Below, one piece after another: positions 8,091 through 17,093 of a DNA stretch of 64,000 nucleotides. The notes beneath the pieces were generated by a model that did not search any database, was not told the origin of the DNA, and saw nothing but the letters and a program-made list of their open reading frames with translations. The DNA comes from Pantoea anthophila (GTDB lineage Bacteria; Pseudomonadota; Gammaproteobacteria; Enterobacterales; Enterobacteriaceae), in contig NZ_VHIZ01000008.1 of assembly GCF_006494375.1 (NCBI RefSeq), positions 1 to 64,000 of the forward strand, read 5' to 3'. The position numbers and the translations under genes were made by a program. The stretch's first letter is position 1. Every line of letters starts with the position of its first letter.

Positions 8091-9008
8091 TCAGAAACCG
8101 GTTGATCGGAGATAGTCCAGGCTGGCTTTCACATCGCGCAGGCTGGTGTCGGCATGGCGCGGGTCACGCTCCTGTTCAATGGTGATCCAGCCGCGGTAAT
8201 GGCGTTCCGTCAGCAGCGCATGCACGGCCGGATAGTCGATTGCGCCCTGGCCCAGCGGGCACATGACGCCCTCCGCGCAGGCGGTGAAGAAGTCGACTCC
8301 GCGCGTGACGGCGTCCTGCCAGACCCGCAGATTCACATCTTTAAAATGGAGATAGTCGATGCGCGTCCAGTACTTTTGCAGCGCCGCTACCGGGTCCATC
8401 CCGGCGTAACAGAGGTGGCCGGTATCCAGGCACAGCCCCGCGACCTGATGCGGAATATCCCTGACCAGCTGCGCCAGCTCATCGGCGAATTCGATGCAGC
8501 CACCCGCGTGCGGATGGATCACCGGCCGCACGCCATACTCCCGCCAGGCAATGTCGCTCAGAATGGTGATGTGCTGCATCATGCGCTGCCACGCATCTGC
8601 GGAGAGCCGGGGGGCCTTCTCTGACTGACCGGCATATTTCGCCCGTTCCGGATTGCCGAAGTCGATAATCACCAGATAGGGCGCGCTGGCTCCCGGGGTT
8701 TTCGCTGCTGTCGGGACACGGGCGAGCGTGCGGCAGAGGTTGTGGGTCAGCGTCACCAGCGTGGGGAAATGAGCCTCACTGACCAGATCGTCAAAGATCG
8801 TGCCCGCCACCAGCGAAAGCTGATGCGCATCGAGTTGCCGGGTCAGCTCAGCCGGATCGGTGGGCAGGTAGCCCCACGGCCCCAGTTCGATGGCCGGATA
8901 GCCCGCCTGCGCGGCCTCGGTCAGGACTTTCTGCCAGGGTGGCAGCCAGGGATTGGCGGGATCGTCCACGCCCCAGCTACAGGGCGCATTAGCAATGTGA
9001 AAGGTCAT
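8091..9008 (-). CDS. Sugar isomerase/epimerase, IolE/xylose-isomerase-like TIM barrel
   Basis: A 305-residue TIM-barrel protein of the AP endonuclease 2 superfamily. It starts with NAPCSWGVDD, as in inosose dehydratase IolE. Metal-site strands are visible in VIHPHAGGCIEF, GLCLDTGHLCYAG, DYLHFKDV and WITIEQERD. I use ATG 9008, since the longer frame begins with TTG at 9047 and IolE-like proteins begin at this point. It is first gene of an operon with the dehydrogenase. Dehydration or isomerisation of a keto-sugar or keto-inositol is the plausible step. Confidence 0.8.
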   Translation of the reverse strand: MTFHIANAPCSWGVDDPANPWLPPWQKVLTEAAQAGYPAIELGPWGYLPTDPAELTRQLDAHQLSLVAGTIFDDLVSEAHFPTLVTLTHNLCRTLARVPTAAKTPGASAPYLVIIDFGNPERAKYAGQSEKAPRLSADAWQRMMQHITILSDIAWREYGVRPVIHPHAGGCIEFADELAQLVRDIPHQVAGLCLDTGHLCYAGMDPVAALQKYWTRIDYLHFKDVNLRVWQDAVTRGVDFFTACAEGVMCPLGQGAIDYPAVHALLTERHYRGWITIEQERDPRHADTSLRDVKASLDYLRSTGF

Positions 9009-9049
9009 CGTGTCTGCCTCTGCAGTAAGAACTGCCGGCAGTATCAAAC

Positions 9050-9084
9050 AAACGTTTCATCTCAGACAACGATGAAAGTTTCAT
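9050..9084. promoter_or_regulatory. Candidate LacI-family operators, isomerase promoter
   Basis: AAACGTTT (9050-9057) and the palindrome ATGAAAGTTTCAT (9072-9084) lie just upstream of the minus-strand isomerase start. Related GAAAC/GTTTC halves occur upstream of the divergent gene at 10445. Both control regions also share TTTGATAGA and GATCGCTTT. LacI-family operators are commonly centred on AAACGTTT-like sequence; binding is inferred. Confidence 0.4.
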
Positions 9085-9158
9085 TTTTTGATAGAGATCG
9101 CTTTTAAAAATTGCATTAAATGATAGCTTTCTATCATTAAAAAGCTAACACCTTCTTT

Positions 9159-10184
9159 CTACAGGTTTTCCCGCGTCACGATCTCAAAGGGCACGGTAAT
9201 CTGCGCAAAATGAGCCCGCGGCTCCATCCGCCCGTTCAGACAGGCCGAGACCACCGCTTCGGCCATCGCCTCAATACGGTGACGCAGCATCAGCGTGATG
9301 GTGCCGTCAATCAGCGCCAGCTCGTCGCCAGGCAGCGGGCCGTGGCACACCAGGTCGATCTGCGTGCGTCCGCTCTCCCGCAACGCCTGCACCACGCCCT
9401 CAATGCCACCGCAGGGGGCATAAATCATGACCAGATCATCATGACTCTCCAGCAGCGCCCGGGTGGCCTGGTAGCCCCCCTCTGCCGTCTCGTGTGTTTT
9501 CAGCGGCTCCAGCACGCGCTGGCTGATGCCCGACTCCCGCAGGGAGGAGCGAAAACTGATTTCGCTGCTCTCCTGACAGGTAAAGCGATGGTCGCCGATC
9601 AGCACGCCGACGCACCCAGGCCGGCGCAGCAGGTGGCGGGCCATCCAGGCGGCAGTGCGCCCCGCCTTCTGGCTGTCGATGCCGATAAAGCCTGCATGTT
9701 CACAGGCGGAGAAGTCGGAGAACAGGGCGTAAACCCGCACGCCGAGCCGCGAAACATCCTGAATCGCGTGACGAATCAGCGGATGATCCAGCGCCACCAG
9801 CGCGATCACGTCGCAGCACTGCGCCAGCTGCCGCACTGAACGGGCAACCGCCTCCACGTCATGAATATCATGCCAGCAGAAGACCGGTTCACTGCCCGCA
9901 GGCTGCTGCTGCTCCGCCTGCTGTTTCAGCGCCTCGCCCAGCTGCTGATAGAGCGAATAGCGCGCGGGCAGCAGGATAAAGCCAAAGCGTAACGCCTGCG
10001 CGGCGGGCGACGCGATATGCTGGCTGTGGGCCTGTGTCAGCTGATAGCCCAGCGATTTGGCGGCCGCCATCACCTTCTGCTCTGTGGCGCTGCGCACCGG
10101 TGCGCGACGGTTCAGCACCCGATCCACTGTGGCTACCCCCACGCCCGCCGCCTGGGCAACGGCGGTCATCGTCACTTTTGGCAT
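9159..10184 (-). CDS. LacI-family transcriptional regulator
   Basis: A 341-residue repressor. The N-terminal HTH is TMTAVAQAAGVGVATVDRVLNRR, with VDRVLNRR instead of the common VSRVLN. A type 1 periplasmic-binding domain with sugar-site features follows (DHPLIRHAIQDVSRLGVRV, AGFIGIDSQKAGRTAAW). It lies between the isomerase/dehydrogenase operon and the divergent TIM-barrel gene at 10445, so it is the obvious local regulator. Palindromes related in sequence lie in both control regions. The effector is presumably the pathway sugar. Confidence 0.9.
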   Translation of the reverse strand: MPKVTMTAVAQAAGVGVATVDRVLNRRAPVRSATEQKVMAAAKSLGYQLTQAHSQHIASPAAQALRFGFILLPARYSLYQQLGEALKQQAEQQQPAGSEPVFCWHDIHDVEAVARSVRQLAQCCDVIALVALDHPLIRHAIQDVSRLGVRVYALFSDFSACEHAGFIGIDSQKAGRTAAWMARHLLRRPGCVGVLIGDHRFTCQESSEISFRSSLRESGISQRVLEPLKTHETAEGGYQATRALLESHDDLVMIYAPCGGIEGVVQALRESGRTQIDLVCHGPLPGDELALIDGTITLMLRHRIEAMAEAVVSACLNGRMEPRAHFAQITVPFEIVTRENL

Positions 10185-10307
10185 CCTGTTTCTCCCTCTT
10201 CACGCTCTGTTGTGGTTACTGAAGGTAATACTCTATCCCGGTACGCACTTTTTCTCTCATTTATTTGATAGAAAACCTCACGCAAAGTTGATCGCTTTCG
10301 CAAAAAT

Positions 10308-10321
10308 GAAACATCCGTTTC
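10308..10321. promoter_or_regulatory. Candidate LacI-family operator, divergent promoter
   Basis: GAAAC (10308-10312) and GTTTC (10317-10321) are inverted with a 4-bp spacer, between the LacI gene and the plus-strand isomerase. It resembles the sites at 9050-9084. Confidence 0.35.
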
Positions 10322-10444
10322 TTTCTGCGTTCTCTTTAAAACAGTCATTTGCTAAAACCGGTGAAAGGCTTGTGCGAAAGCGGCGCGCAGACAGGCGTCC
10401 TCTTCACTCAGGAACCGTTCCTTCAACCTTGCCGGAGCAGAGAG

Positions 10445-11323
10445 ATGAAAATCGCTTTTGATGTGGATGTGATTAAAGAGCTGGGCATCACCCGTATGGT
10501 TCATCAGGTTGCCGACTGGGGATATCAATATATCGAACAGTCGCCGCATCCACAGATCAACCCGTTTTATAAACATCCCAAAGCCAGCCGCGAAATCATC
10601 ACCGAATATAAAAATGCGCTGCGTGCGACCGGCCTGGCGATCTCCTCGTTTATCGTCGTCTATCGCTGGTCCGGCCCGGATGAGCTGCGTCGTCAGGCGG
10701 CGGTGAAGAACTGGAAGCGGATGATTGAGATCGCGGTTGAGATGGGGGTACCGGTGATCAATACCGAACTCTCCGGCACGCCAAACGAGCCGGAAATCTG
10801 CGAAGAGATGTTCTATCGCTCGATGGAGGAGCTGCTGCCGATCCTCGAACGTGAAGGGATACGCGTCGAAATTCAGGCGCATCCGTGGGATTTCTGCGAA
10901 GAGAACAACGAAACCGTGGATATCGTGAAGTCGTTCCGCAGCGATAACGTGAAGTATATCTACAGTGCGCCGCACACCTTCTTCTATGACAAAGGCAAAG
11001 GCGATGTGAAACCGATGCTGGAGTACGCCGGAGACGATCTCTCCCATATGCTGATTGCCGACACCATGAACCACACCCGCCACTGCCGCTACATCGTCAA
11101 TCCGCCAGGCGTCGACGCCACTATTCATCAGCACGTCGGCGTTGGTGAAGGTGAGGTCGATTTCGACAGTCTCTTCCAGACCCTGCGCGACACCGGCTTT
11201 GCCACACGCCGTTACAAAGTTGGCGGAGAGCCGATCATCGCGGCCTCGCTGTTTGGCTACCCGGAAAAGATGTCGGTTCAGGCCATTGAAACCCGCGAAC
11301 GGATTGAGCGCGAACTGCTCTGA
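10445..11323 (+). CDS. Sugar isomerase/epimerase, TIM barrel
   Basis: A 292-residue TIM-barrel protein of the xylose isomerase/AP endonuclease 2 superfamily. The metal-site strands are INTELSGTP, VEIQAHPWDF, SHMLIADTMNHTRH and HQHVGVGEGEVDF; the last is the usual final metal and substrate block. ATG 10445 has GGAGCAGAG upstream; an earlier in-frame start has no support. Divergent from the LacI gene and probably controlled by it. It likely interconverts the pathway intermediate with the IolE-like protein and Gfo/Idh enzyme. No transporter or kinase sits in this small locus. Confidence 0.8.
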   Translation: MKIAFDVDVIKELGITRMVHQVADWGYQYIEQSPHPQINPFYKHPKASREIITEYKNALRATGLAISSFIVVYRWSGPDELRRQAAVKNWKRMIEIAVEMGVPVINTELSGTPNEPEICEEMFYRSMEELLPILEREGIRVEIQAHPWDFCEENNETVDIVKSFRSDNVKYIYSAPHTFFYDKGKGDVKPMLEYAGDDLSHMLIADTMNHTRHCRYIVNPPGVDATIHQHVGVGEGEVDFDSLFQTLRDTGFATRRYKVGGEPIIAASLFGYPEKMSVQAIETRERIERELL

Positions 11324-11356
11324 TCCCCGCAGCCATGCAGCCCGGCAGTGATCCTC

Positions 11357-11387
11357 CGGGGCGATAACCGCCCCGCTTTTCCTTTTT
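11357..11387 (+). terminator. Terminator after the isomerase gene
   Basis: CGGGGCG and CGCCCCG pair around ATAAC, then a T-rich tail. Confidence 0.75.
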
Positions 11388-11514
11388 CCACCTTCCCGGC
11401 CTCCCTGACATCAACGGGTTGCCGCGCGTCCTCACGCAGCCAGCAGAGTTAAACCGCCTTTTCAGCACCTGCTACACTCCAGACAAACATCACACCACGA
11501 GGCGAACGTTTATT

Positions 11515-12378
11515 ATGTCGGAAAATGCATATCAGCCTGCAACAGTCTGGAACTGGGATCCTGAAGCCAAAGGCAACGGCGCGAAAACTAATCGTCCGTT
11601 CGCGGGTCCTACCCATGAAAAAGCGCTGCCGGTCGGTAAACACCCTTTACAGCTCTACTCACTCGGCACGCCGAACGGTCAGAAAGTGACAATTCTGCTG
11701 GAAGAGCTGCTGGCGCTGAATGTTAACGACGCAGAATATGATGCCTGGCTGATCCGTATTGGCGACGGGGATCAGTTCTCCAGCGGGTTTGTGGACGTGA
11801 ATCCGAACTCAAAAATCCCGGCGCTGAGCGATCACTCCGTCACCCCGCCGCTGCGGGTGTTCGAGTCGGGCAATATCCTGCTCTATCTGGCGGAAAAGTA
11901 TGGCTACTTCCTGCCAAAAGATATCGCCGGCCGCACTGAAACCCTGAACTGGCTCTTCTGGCTGCAGGGCTCTGCGCCTTACCTCGGTGGCGGTTTTGGT
12001 CATTTCTATCACTATGCGCCGGAAAAAATTGAATACGCCATCAACCGCTTCACGCTGGAAGCGAAGCGTCAGCTCGACGTGCTGGACCGCCAGCTGGCAG
12101 ATCATCGCTATCTGGCCGGTGAGGATTACACCATCGCTGACATCGCCACCTGGCCGTGGTACGGCAACATGGTGCTGAATGATCAGTATGGCGCGGCGGA
12201 ATTCCTGGATGTGCAGTCCTATAAAAATGTGGTGCGCTGGGCGAAAGAGATCGCGCAGCGTCCCGCCGTTATTCGTGGCCGCAAGGTCAATCGTGTCATG
12301 GGCGACCCGGCCGATCAGCTGCATGAGCGTCATGATGCCGCTGACTTCGATACCCATACCCAGGATAAAAAAGCGTAA
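11515..12378 (+). CDS. yghU: Nu-class glutathione transferase / disulfide-bond oxidoreductase YghU
   Basis: A 287-residue protein that follows E. coli YghU nearly along its whole length (288 residues there). Shared blocks are THEKALPVGKHPLQLYSLGTP, DGDQFSSGFVDVNPNSKIPAL, VFESGNILLYLAEKYGYFLP, LGGGFGHFYHYAPEKIEYA and the C-terminal LHERHDAADF. The thioredoxin-like domain binds two glutathiones, and the family reduces disulfides and organic peroxides. ATG 11515 matches the family start; an earlier frame has no support. It is followed 11 bp later by the DUF1330 gene, so probably co-transcribed. Confidence 0.95.
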   Translation: MSENAYQPATVWNWDPEAKGNGAKTNRPFAGPTHEKALPVGKHPLQLYSLGTPNGQKVTILLEELLALNVNDAEYDAWLIRIGDGDQFSSGFVDVNPNSKIPALSDHSVTPPLRVFESGNILLYLAEKYGYFLPKDIAGRTETLNWLFWLQGSAPYLGGGFGHFYHYAPEKIEYAINRFTLEAKRQLDVLDRQLADHRYLAGEDYTIADIATWPWYGNMVLNDQYGAAEFLDVQSYKNVVRWAKEIAQRPAVIRGRKVNRVMGDPADQLHERHDAADFDTHTQDKKA

Positions 12379-12389
12379 GGAGCTAACCT

Positions 12390-12683
12390 GTGAGTGCATA
12401 CGTCGTATTTATTCGTGATAACACCCTGAACCAGGACGAAATGAACACCTATTCTGAGAAAGCGGGCCAGGCACGCGGCGATCATCCGATCAATCCGCTC
12501 GCCTTTTATGGCGCGCTGGAAACGCTGGAAGGTCCGGAAGCGGAAGGCGTGGTGATTCTGGAATTCCCGACCCGCGAAGCGGCGCACGCCTGGTATGACA
12601 GCCCGGAATATCAGGCTGCCAAAGCGCACCGTCTGAAAGGGGCGAACTATCGCGTGGTGCTGGTGCAGGGCATCGACAAATAA
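12390..12683 (+). CDS. DUF1330 family small protein
   Basis: A 97-residue protein with the dimeric alpha/beta-barrel pattern of DUF1330: MSAYVVFIRDNTLNQDEM, then VILEFPTREAAHAWYDSPEYQAAKAHRL, the family hallmark. It starts at GTG 12390 with AAGGAGC upstream and follows yghU closely. Cytosolic. Function of the family is not established; co-transcription hints at a stress or detoxification role. Confidence 0.85.
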   Translation: MSAYVVFIRDNTLNQDEMNTYSEKAGQARGDHPINPLAFYGALETLEGPEAEGVVILEFPTREAAHAWYDSPEYQAAKAHRLKGANYRVVLVQGIDK

Positions 12684-12688
12684 CACGC

Positions 12689-12714
12689 AGGGCGGCAGCG
12701 ATGCCGCCTTTTTT
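12689..12714 (+). terminator. Terminator after yghU-DUF1330
   Basis: GGCGGCA (12691-12697) and TGCCGCC (12702-12708) around GCGA, followed by a T run. Its tail touches the stop of the convergent LysR gene. Confidence 0.85.
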
Positions 12715-13654
12715 ACGCCTCCACCTGCTGCAGCGTCTGCTGCAGAAACGCCACGAACGCCGTCACGCGTGCCGGAAGCTGACGCTGCGCCTGCCAGACC
12801 GCAAAAATGTCGCCATCGGGTGCCTGCCATTCAGGCAACACCGGCAGCAGATCCCCCGCCGCGAGGCTGTGCTGCGCATCCCACCAGGAACGCAGCAGAA
12901 TGCCATGCCCATCCATCGCCAGCCGCATCGCCACTTCGCCATCGTTGGTCATCAGACTGCCGCGCACCTTCTGGCTGATGCTCTGCTCACCGCGGGTCAG
13001 TCGCCACAGGGTAAAATCGCTGTCGTGCTGACGCAGTAAAATGCAGTTGTGTTCCGCCAGCTCGCTGACCGTCGCAGGCAGGCCGTGCCGGGCAGCATAA
13101 GCGGGCGAACAGCAGAGAATACGCGGATTGGTTCGCAGCTTACGCGCCACCAGCCGCGAGTCGGGCGGCTCACCGACGCGAATATCGATATCGATGTGCG
13201 CATCGAGAAAATTCAGCGGCTGGCTGCTGAGGTGCAGAGACAGCGCAAGCTGCGGATGCAGCGCGGCAAAGGCGGAGACGCACGGCGCGATATGGCGACG
13301 GCCAAACCCGAATGAAGCGTTGATATTCAGCGAGCCGCGCAGCTGAGCGGTTTCACCGCTGACCGCCTCTTCCAGCGCCACCAGCTGATCGAGCAGCGGG
13401 CGGGCACCAGCCAGATAGCGGTGGCCTTCCGGCGTCAGCTCCAGCCGTCGCGTGGTGCGGCGCAGCAGCTGCACGCCCAGACGCTGCTCCAGCTGGCTCA
13501 GACGTTTGCTGACGGCCGCCAGCGACAGGCCCAGCTCACGTGCCGCTGCGGTCAGGCTCTCCAGCCCGGCCAGGCGAACAAAGAAGGCCAGGTCATCGGT
13601 GGAGGTGCGGGATTCTCTACTTTTATTCAACACTGGTTTGCGTTTCAGACTCAT
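12713..13654 (-). CDS. dmlR: LysR-family regulator of D-malate dehydrogenase
   Basis: A 313-residue LysR protein. The HTH is ESLTAAARELGLSLAAVSKRLSQLEQRLGVQLLRRTTRRLELTPEG (quoted only to mark the region: residues about 31-76). The effector-binding domain follows. It stands divergent from, and 64 bp away from, a tartrate/D-malate dehydrogenase gene, the same arrangement as dmlR-dmlA in E. coli, where DmlR activates dmlA on D-malate. The symbol rests on that synteny and on family resemblance; other LysR proteins look similar. Confidence 0.75.
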   Translation of the reverse strand: MSLKRKPVLNKSRESRTSTDDLAFFVRLAGLESLTAAARELGLSLAAVSKRLSQLEQRLGVQLLRRTTRRLELTPEGHRYLAGARPLLDQLVALEEAVSGETAQLRGSLNINASFGFGRRHIAPCVSAFAALHPQLALSLHLSSQPLNFLDAHIDIDIRVGEPPDSRLVARKLRTNPRILCCSPAYAARHGLPATVSELAEHNCILLRQHDSDFTLWRLTRGEQSISQKVRGSLMTNDGEVAMRLAMDGHGILLRSWWDAQHSLAAGDLLPVLPEWQAPDGDIFAVWQAQRQLPARVTAFVAFLQQTLQQVEA

Positions 13655-13718
13655 TATTTCCCCGGAAGCGACAGTTATACTGCGGTCACAATTCGAACAT
13701 CAACCGGAAAGGTGCCCT

Positions 13719-14789
13719 GTGACTGAGAAAATCCATCGTATTGCCGTGATCCCCGGCGACGGTATCGGTAAAGAAGTGATGCCGGAAGGCGTCCGCGTGA
13801 TGAATGCCGCCGCCGAAAAATTTAACATTCCGCTGCGCTGGGAGTGGTTTGATTACGCCAGCGCTGAGTACTGGCAGCAGCACGGCAAAATGCTGCCTGA
13901 CGACTGGTTCCCGCAGCTGAAAACCTTCGATGCCATCTACTTTGGCGCCGTCGGCTGGCCGGAGGTGGTGCCTGACCACGTCTCCCTGTGGGGGTCGCTG
14001 TTACAGTTCCGCCGCGAGTTCGACCAGTACGTCAACCTGCGTCCGGTGCGCCTGATGCCCGGCGTCAAAGCGCCGCTGGCCAATCGCCAGCCGGGCGATA
14101 TCGACTTCTATGTGGTGCGTGAAAACACCGAGGGCGAATACTCCAGCGTGGGGGGCACCATGTTCCCCGGCACCGATCGGGAAGTGGTGATTCAGGAGAC
14201 GGTGATGACGCGCACCGGCGTCGATCGCATTCTGAAGTTTGCCTATCAGCTGGCGCAGAGCCGGCCGAAGAAACATCTGACCTCGGCCACCAAATCCAAC
14301 GGCATCGCCATCACCATGCCTTACTGGGACAGCCGCGTCGACGCGATGTCCGGCCAGTTCCCGGAGGTTCGCGTCGATAAGTATCACATCGATATTCTCA
14401 CCGCCAACTTCGTGCTGCATCCGGACTGGTTCGATGTGGTCGTCGCCAGTAACCTGTTTGGCGATATCCTCTCTGACCTTGGCCCGGCCTGTACCGGCAC
14501 CATCGGCATTGCCCCCTCCGCCAACATCAACCCGGAGGGTCTCTTTCCCAGCCTGTTTGAGCCGGTTCACGGCTCCGCGCCCGACATCGCCGGTAAAGGC
14601 ATTGCCAATCCCATCGGCCAGATCTGGTGCGGTGCGATGATGCTGGAGCATCTCGGCTACAAGGCAGCAGGCGAAGCGGTTCTGGACGCCATTGAACGCA
14701 CGCTGGCGGCGGGTGAGCACCTGACGCGTGACCTCGGTGGCTGCGCCAGTACAGAAGAGCTGGGGGCGGCCATCGCCGCCGCACTGTAA
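13719..14789 (+). CDS. dmlA: D-malate / tartrate dehydrogenase (decarboxylating)
   Basis: A 356-residue member of the isocitrate/isopropylmalate dehydrogenase family, close to the 361 residues of E. coli DmlA. It shows IAVIPGDGIGKEVMPEG near the N terminus, VRENTEGEYSSVGG, the catalytic Lys in SATKSNGIAITMPYWD, metal-binding SNLFGDILSDLGP and the NAD region EPVHGSAPDIAGKGIANP. It oxidises D-malate to pyruvate and CO2. GTG 13719 is the start, as GGAAAGG precedes it and the protein aligns from here; the longer frame would run through the divergent dmlR. Confidence 0.9.
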   Translation: MTEKIHRIAVIPGDGIGKEVMPEGVRVMNAAAEKFNIPLRWEWFDYASAEYWQQHGKMLPDDWFPQLKTFDAIYFGAVGWPEVVPDHVSLWGSLLQFRREFDQYVNLRPVRLMPGVKAPLANRQPGDIDFYVVRENTEGEYSSVGGTMFPGTDREVVIQETVMTRTGVDRILKFAYQLAQSRPKKHLTSATKSNGIAITMPYWDSRVDAMSGQFPEVRVDKYHIDILTANFVLHPDWFDVVVASNLFGDILSDLGPACTGTIGIAPSANINPEGLFPSLFEPVHGSAPDIAGKGIANPIGQIWCGAMMLEHLGYKAAGEAVLDAIERTLAAGEHLTRDLGGCASTEELGAAIAAAL

Positions 14790-14842
14790 GTGAATCACGC
14801 TGCCGCCCGCCCCCGGCGGCAGCCCTCTCACCACCGCGCCAC

Positions 14843-16174
14843 TTATTCCGGTAGCCGGACGACCATCGCCGGATGCCACCCTGCGGGTAAGGGATCCGGC
14901 CGCACGATGTTCAGGTTATGCAGGTGCAGGTTCTCTACGCCGCGCGCAAACAGCCCTGGCAGACCGCCGGGATAGGGTTCGACCCCAAATGCTTCACCGG
15001 ATGCCGGGTCAACCCGGTAGGCGTTATCCAGGCCCATGCCGGTCGGGGCGTCCGGGTTGCAGGGCGGCCGTATGTCGTAGTGCCCCTGGGGCAATGACGC
15101 CACCGCCTGCTGCATCTGGATCTGGCTGATAACCACATCGCGTATCCAGCCCGGTTCTGCCGCATGCAGGTTAATCGCCCCCTCGGCCACGCCGGTTATG
15201 GTACTGAACTGCACCTGCTCCACGACGCCGGGTGTGATGGCGGGATCGCGGCGGCGTACCGAAATATGCAGCGGATCGGCTTTGCCCCAGTGACAGGGCG
15301 GCGCGTGGTGACAGGCAAACGTCAGATTACTGAACAGCAGACGCCGCATGGCGCCGCCGTCGCGCGACAGAATGCCAATCCCCCGGTTCGAATCAAAAAT
15401 AGTGCAGCCGGTTACCGTGACATCTTCCACATCGTCCCAGGTTTCGGTGCCAATCTTCAGGGCGCAGCTGTAGCTGCGCAGCAGGCAGTTGGTGATCATA
15501 ATCTGCCGCGCCGGCCGCCGCAGTGCGGCGGGTTTATGGGTGGTTTTGATACAGATGGCATCGTCGGCGGCGCTGAAATAGCTGTTGCTGACAAACACCG
15601 CTTCGCAGCTGTCGATATCCAGCGCATCGGTGTTGGGCATCGTCATGGCGTTGTCGATGGTGAGGTGATCGATATGCACATGGCGGCAGCTCACCAGATG
15701 GACCGTCCACATCGGTGCCTGCACCAGCGTAAAGCCGGTCAGCGTCACCTGCTCACAATCTTCAAACACAATCAGGCGTGGCCGGTCAGCGTGCGGCAGG
15801 CGATAGCCCTGTGCATCCCGCTCAGCGGCAAACCAGGCGTCACCCTCACCATCAATGCGGCCGGTGCCGCTGAGGGTGATATTGCGCTGGCCCAGCGCAT
15901 AGAGCAGCACGTTGTGGGATTTCTCCGCGCAGCTCAGCGCCTGCACCGCCTGATAGTCAGCCAGCTGCTGGCTGGCGATCAGCACCGCACCCGCGTCGAG
16001 ATGCAGCTCAATGTCTGAGGGCAGATTCAGGCAGCCGCTGCGATAGCGTCCGGCAGGCAGTGTCAGACGGCCGCCGCCCGCCGCCGCAATCTGGTCAAGG
16101 GCGCGCTGCAGCACCGCGGTGTCCGGGGTTTCGCCGTCGGCGGCAGGATGAAAATCAGCAAGGGAAAGGTGCAT
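14843..16174 (-). CDS. GH28-like glycoside hydrolase without signal peptide
   Basis: A 443-residue right-handed beta-helix protein of the polygalacturonase family GH28. NTD (181-183) and the DD of AADDAICIK (204-205) match the catalytic acids. The usual GHG histidine is missing: the aligned block is SCALKIG (236-242). No secretion signal is present, so it would act in the cytoplasm on an imported oligosaccharide. It is last in the minus-strand operon binding protein - permease - permease - hydrolase. With a noncanonical active site the true substrate may not be polygalacturonate; a modified uronide or amino-sugar glycoside is possible. Confidence 0.8.
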   Translation of the reverse strand: MHLSLADFHPAADGETPDTAVLQRALDQIAAAGGGRLTLPAGRYRSGCLNLPSDIELHLDAGAVLIASQQLADYQAVQALSCAEKSHNVLLYALGQRNITLSGTGRIDGEGDAWFAAERDAQGYRLPHADRPRLIVFEDCEQVTLTGFTLVQAPMWTVHLVSCRHVHIDHLTIDNAMTMPNTDALDIDSCEAVFVSNSYFSAADDAICIKTTHKPAALRRPARQIMITNCLLRSYSCALKIGTETWDDVEDVTVTGCTIFDSNRGIGILSRDGGAMRRLLFSNLTFACHHAPPCHWGKADPLHISVRRRDPAITPGVVEQVQFSTITGVAEGAINLHAAEPGWIRDVVISQIQMQQAVASLPQGHYDIRPPCNPDAPTGMGLDNAYRVDPASGEAFGVEPYPGGLPGLFARGVENLHLHNLNIVRPDPLPAGWHPAMVVRLPE

Positions 16175-16277
16175 GGTGCGTCTCCCGCAGGTTTGAGGAG
16201 GAAAAATTGCAGCACGAAACGGCGCAGCAAACCTTTGTCTGGTCGCCAGTTCGCCGTTTCGTGCGGGCTGTCACAGA

Positions 16278-17093
16278 TTACTTCACGGCCCCTTCCGTCA
16301 CGCCGCTGATAAATTTGCGCTGGAAAATCAGGAACACCAGGATCAGCGGCATGATCACAATCATCGCCCCCGCCATCAGCACCGGAATGTCGATGGTATT
16401 TTTATTCTGGAAAAACATCATGCCAATCGGCAGCGTCCGCAGCTCATCTTTGTTCACCAGAATCAGCGGGATCAGGAACTCATTCCAGGTCCAGATAAAC
16501 AGCAGCAGCCCCAGCGTTGACAGGGTTGGCCAGATAGCGGGCACCAGAATGCCCCACAGAATTTTGAACCGCGACGCGCCATCCATCACCGCCGCCTCCA
16601 CCAGCTCTTTCGGCACCTGCTGAAAGGCGCTGGCGATCATCAGCGTGGTAAAGGGCAGCGACAGGGCAATCTGCGGCAGGATCAGCGCCAGATAGGTGTT
16701 GGTCAGCCCCATCCAGCGCAGCTCGTGATAGAGCGGAATGATAAAGGCCTCACTCGGCAGCACCATCCCCAGCGCCAGCATCGCGGCTATCACCTTTTTG
16801 CCGGGGATCTTCAGCCAGGCAAAGCCAAATCCGGCCAGAATGCCCAGCAGCACGCTGAACAGCACCACCGGGATCACCACCAGCACAGAGTTAAGGAAGT
16901 AGACGCTGAAGTGTCCCTGCTGCCACGCGGTCAGGTAATTTTTAAAATTAAGCGAGGCGGGCAGCGTAAAGACGCCCTGAAACAGCTCCATCTGGGTTTT
17001 GAATGAGGTCATCAGCGCCATCAGAAACGGCAGAATCGTCATCAGCGCCACGATCCAGATCAGCGCGCGTGAAATGACCGGCGTGCTTCGCAT
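16278..17093 (-). CDS. Carbohydrate ABC transporter permease, MalG type
   Basis: A 271-residue inner-membrane permease of the CUT1 family with six predicted helices. The cytoplasmic EAA loop is VEAAVMDGASRFKILWGILVP, the ATPase docking site. Its start overlaps the stop of the upstream permease by one base, so the pair is translated together. Belongs with the binding protein at 18023 and the ATPase at 20517. Confidence 0.92.
   Translation of the reverse strand: MRSTPVISRALIWIVALMTILPFLMALMTSFKTQMELFQGVFTLPASLNFKNYLTAWQQGHFSVYFLNSVLVVIPVVLFSVLLGILAGFGFAWLKIPGKKVIAAMLALGMVLPSEAFIIPLYHELRWMGLTNTYLALILPQIALSLPFTTLMIASAFQQVPKELVEAAVMDGASRFKILWGILVPAIWPTLSTLGLLLFIWTWNEFLIPLILVNKDELRTLPIGMMFFQNKNTIDIPVLMAGAMIVIMPLILVFLIFQRKFISGVTEGAVK

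Noticed and set aside
13452..13718. Longer N terminus for dmlA
   Set aside because: It would run through the divergent dmlR; the family starts at GTG 13719 with a good ribosome site.
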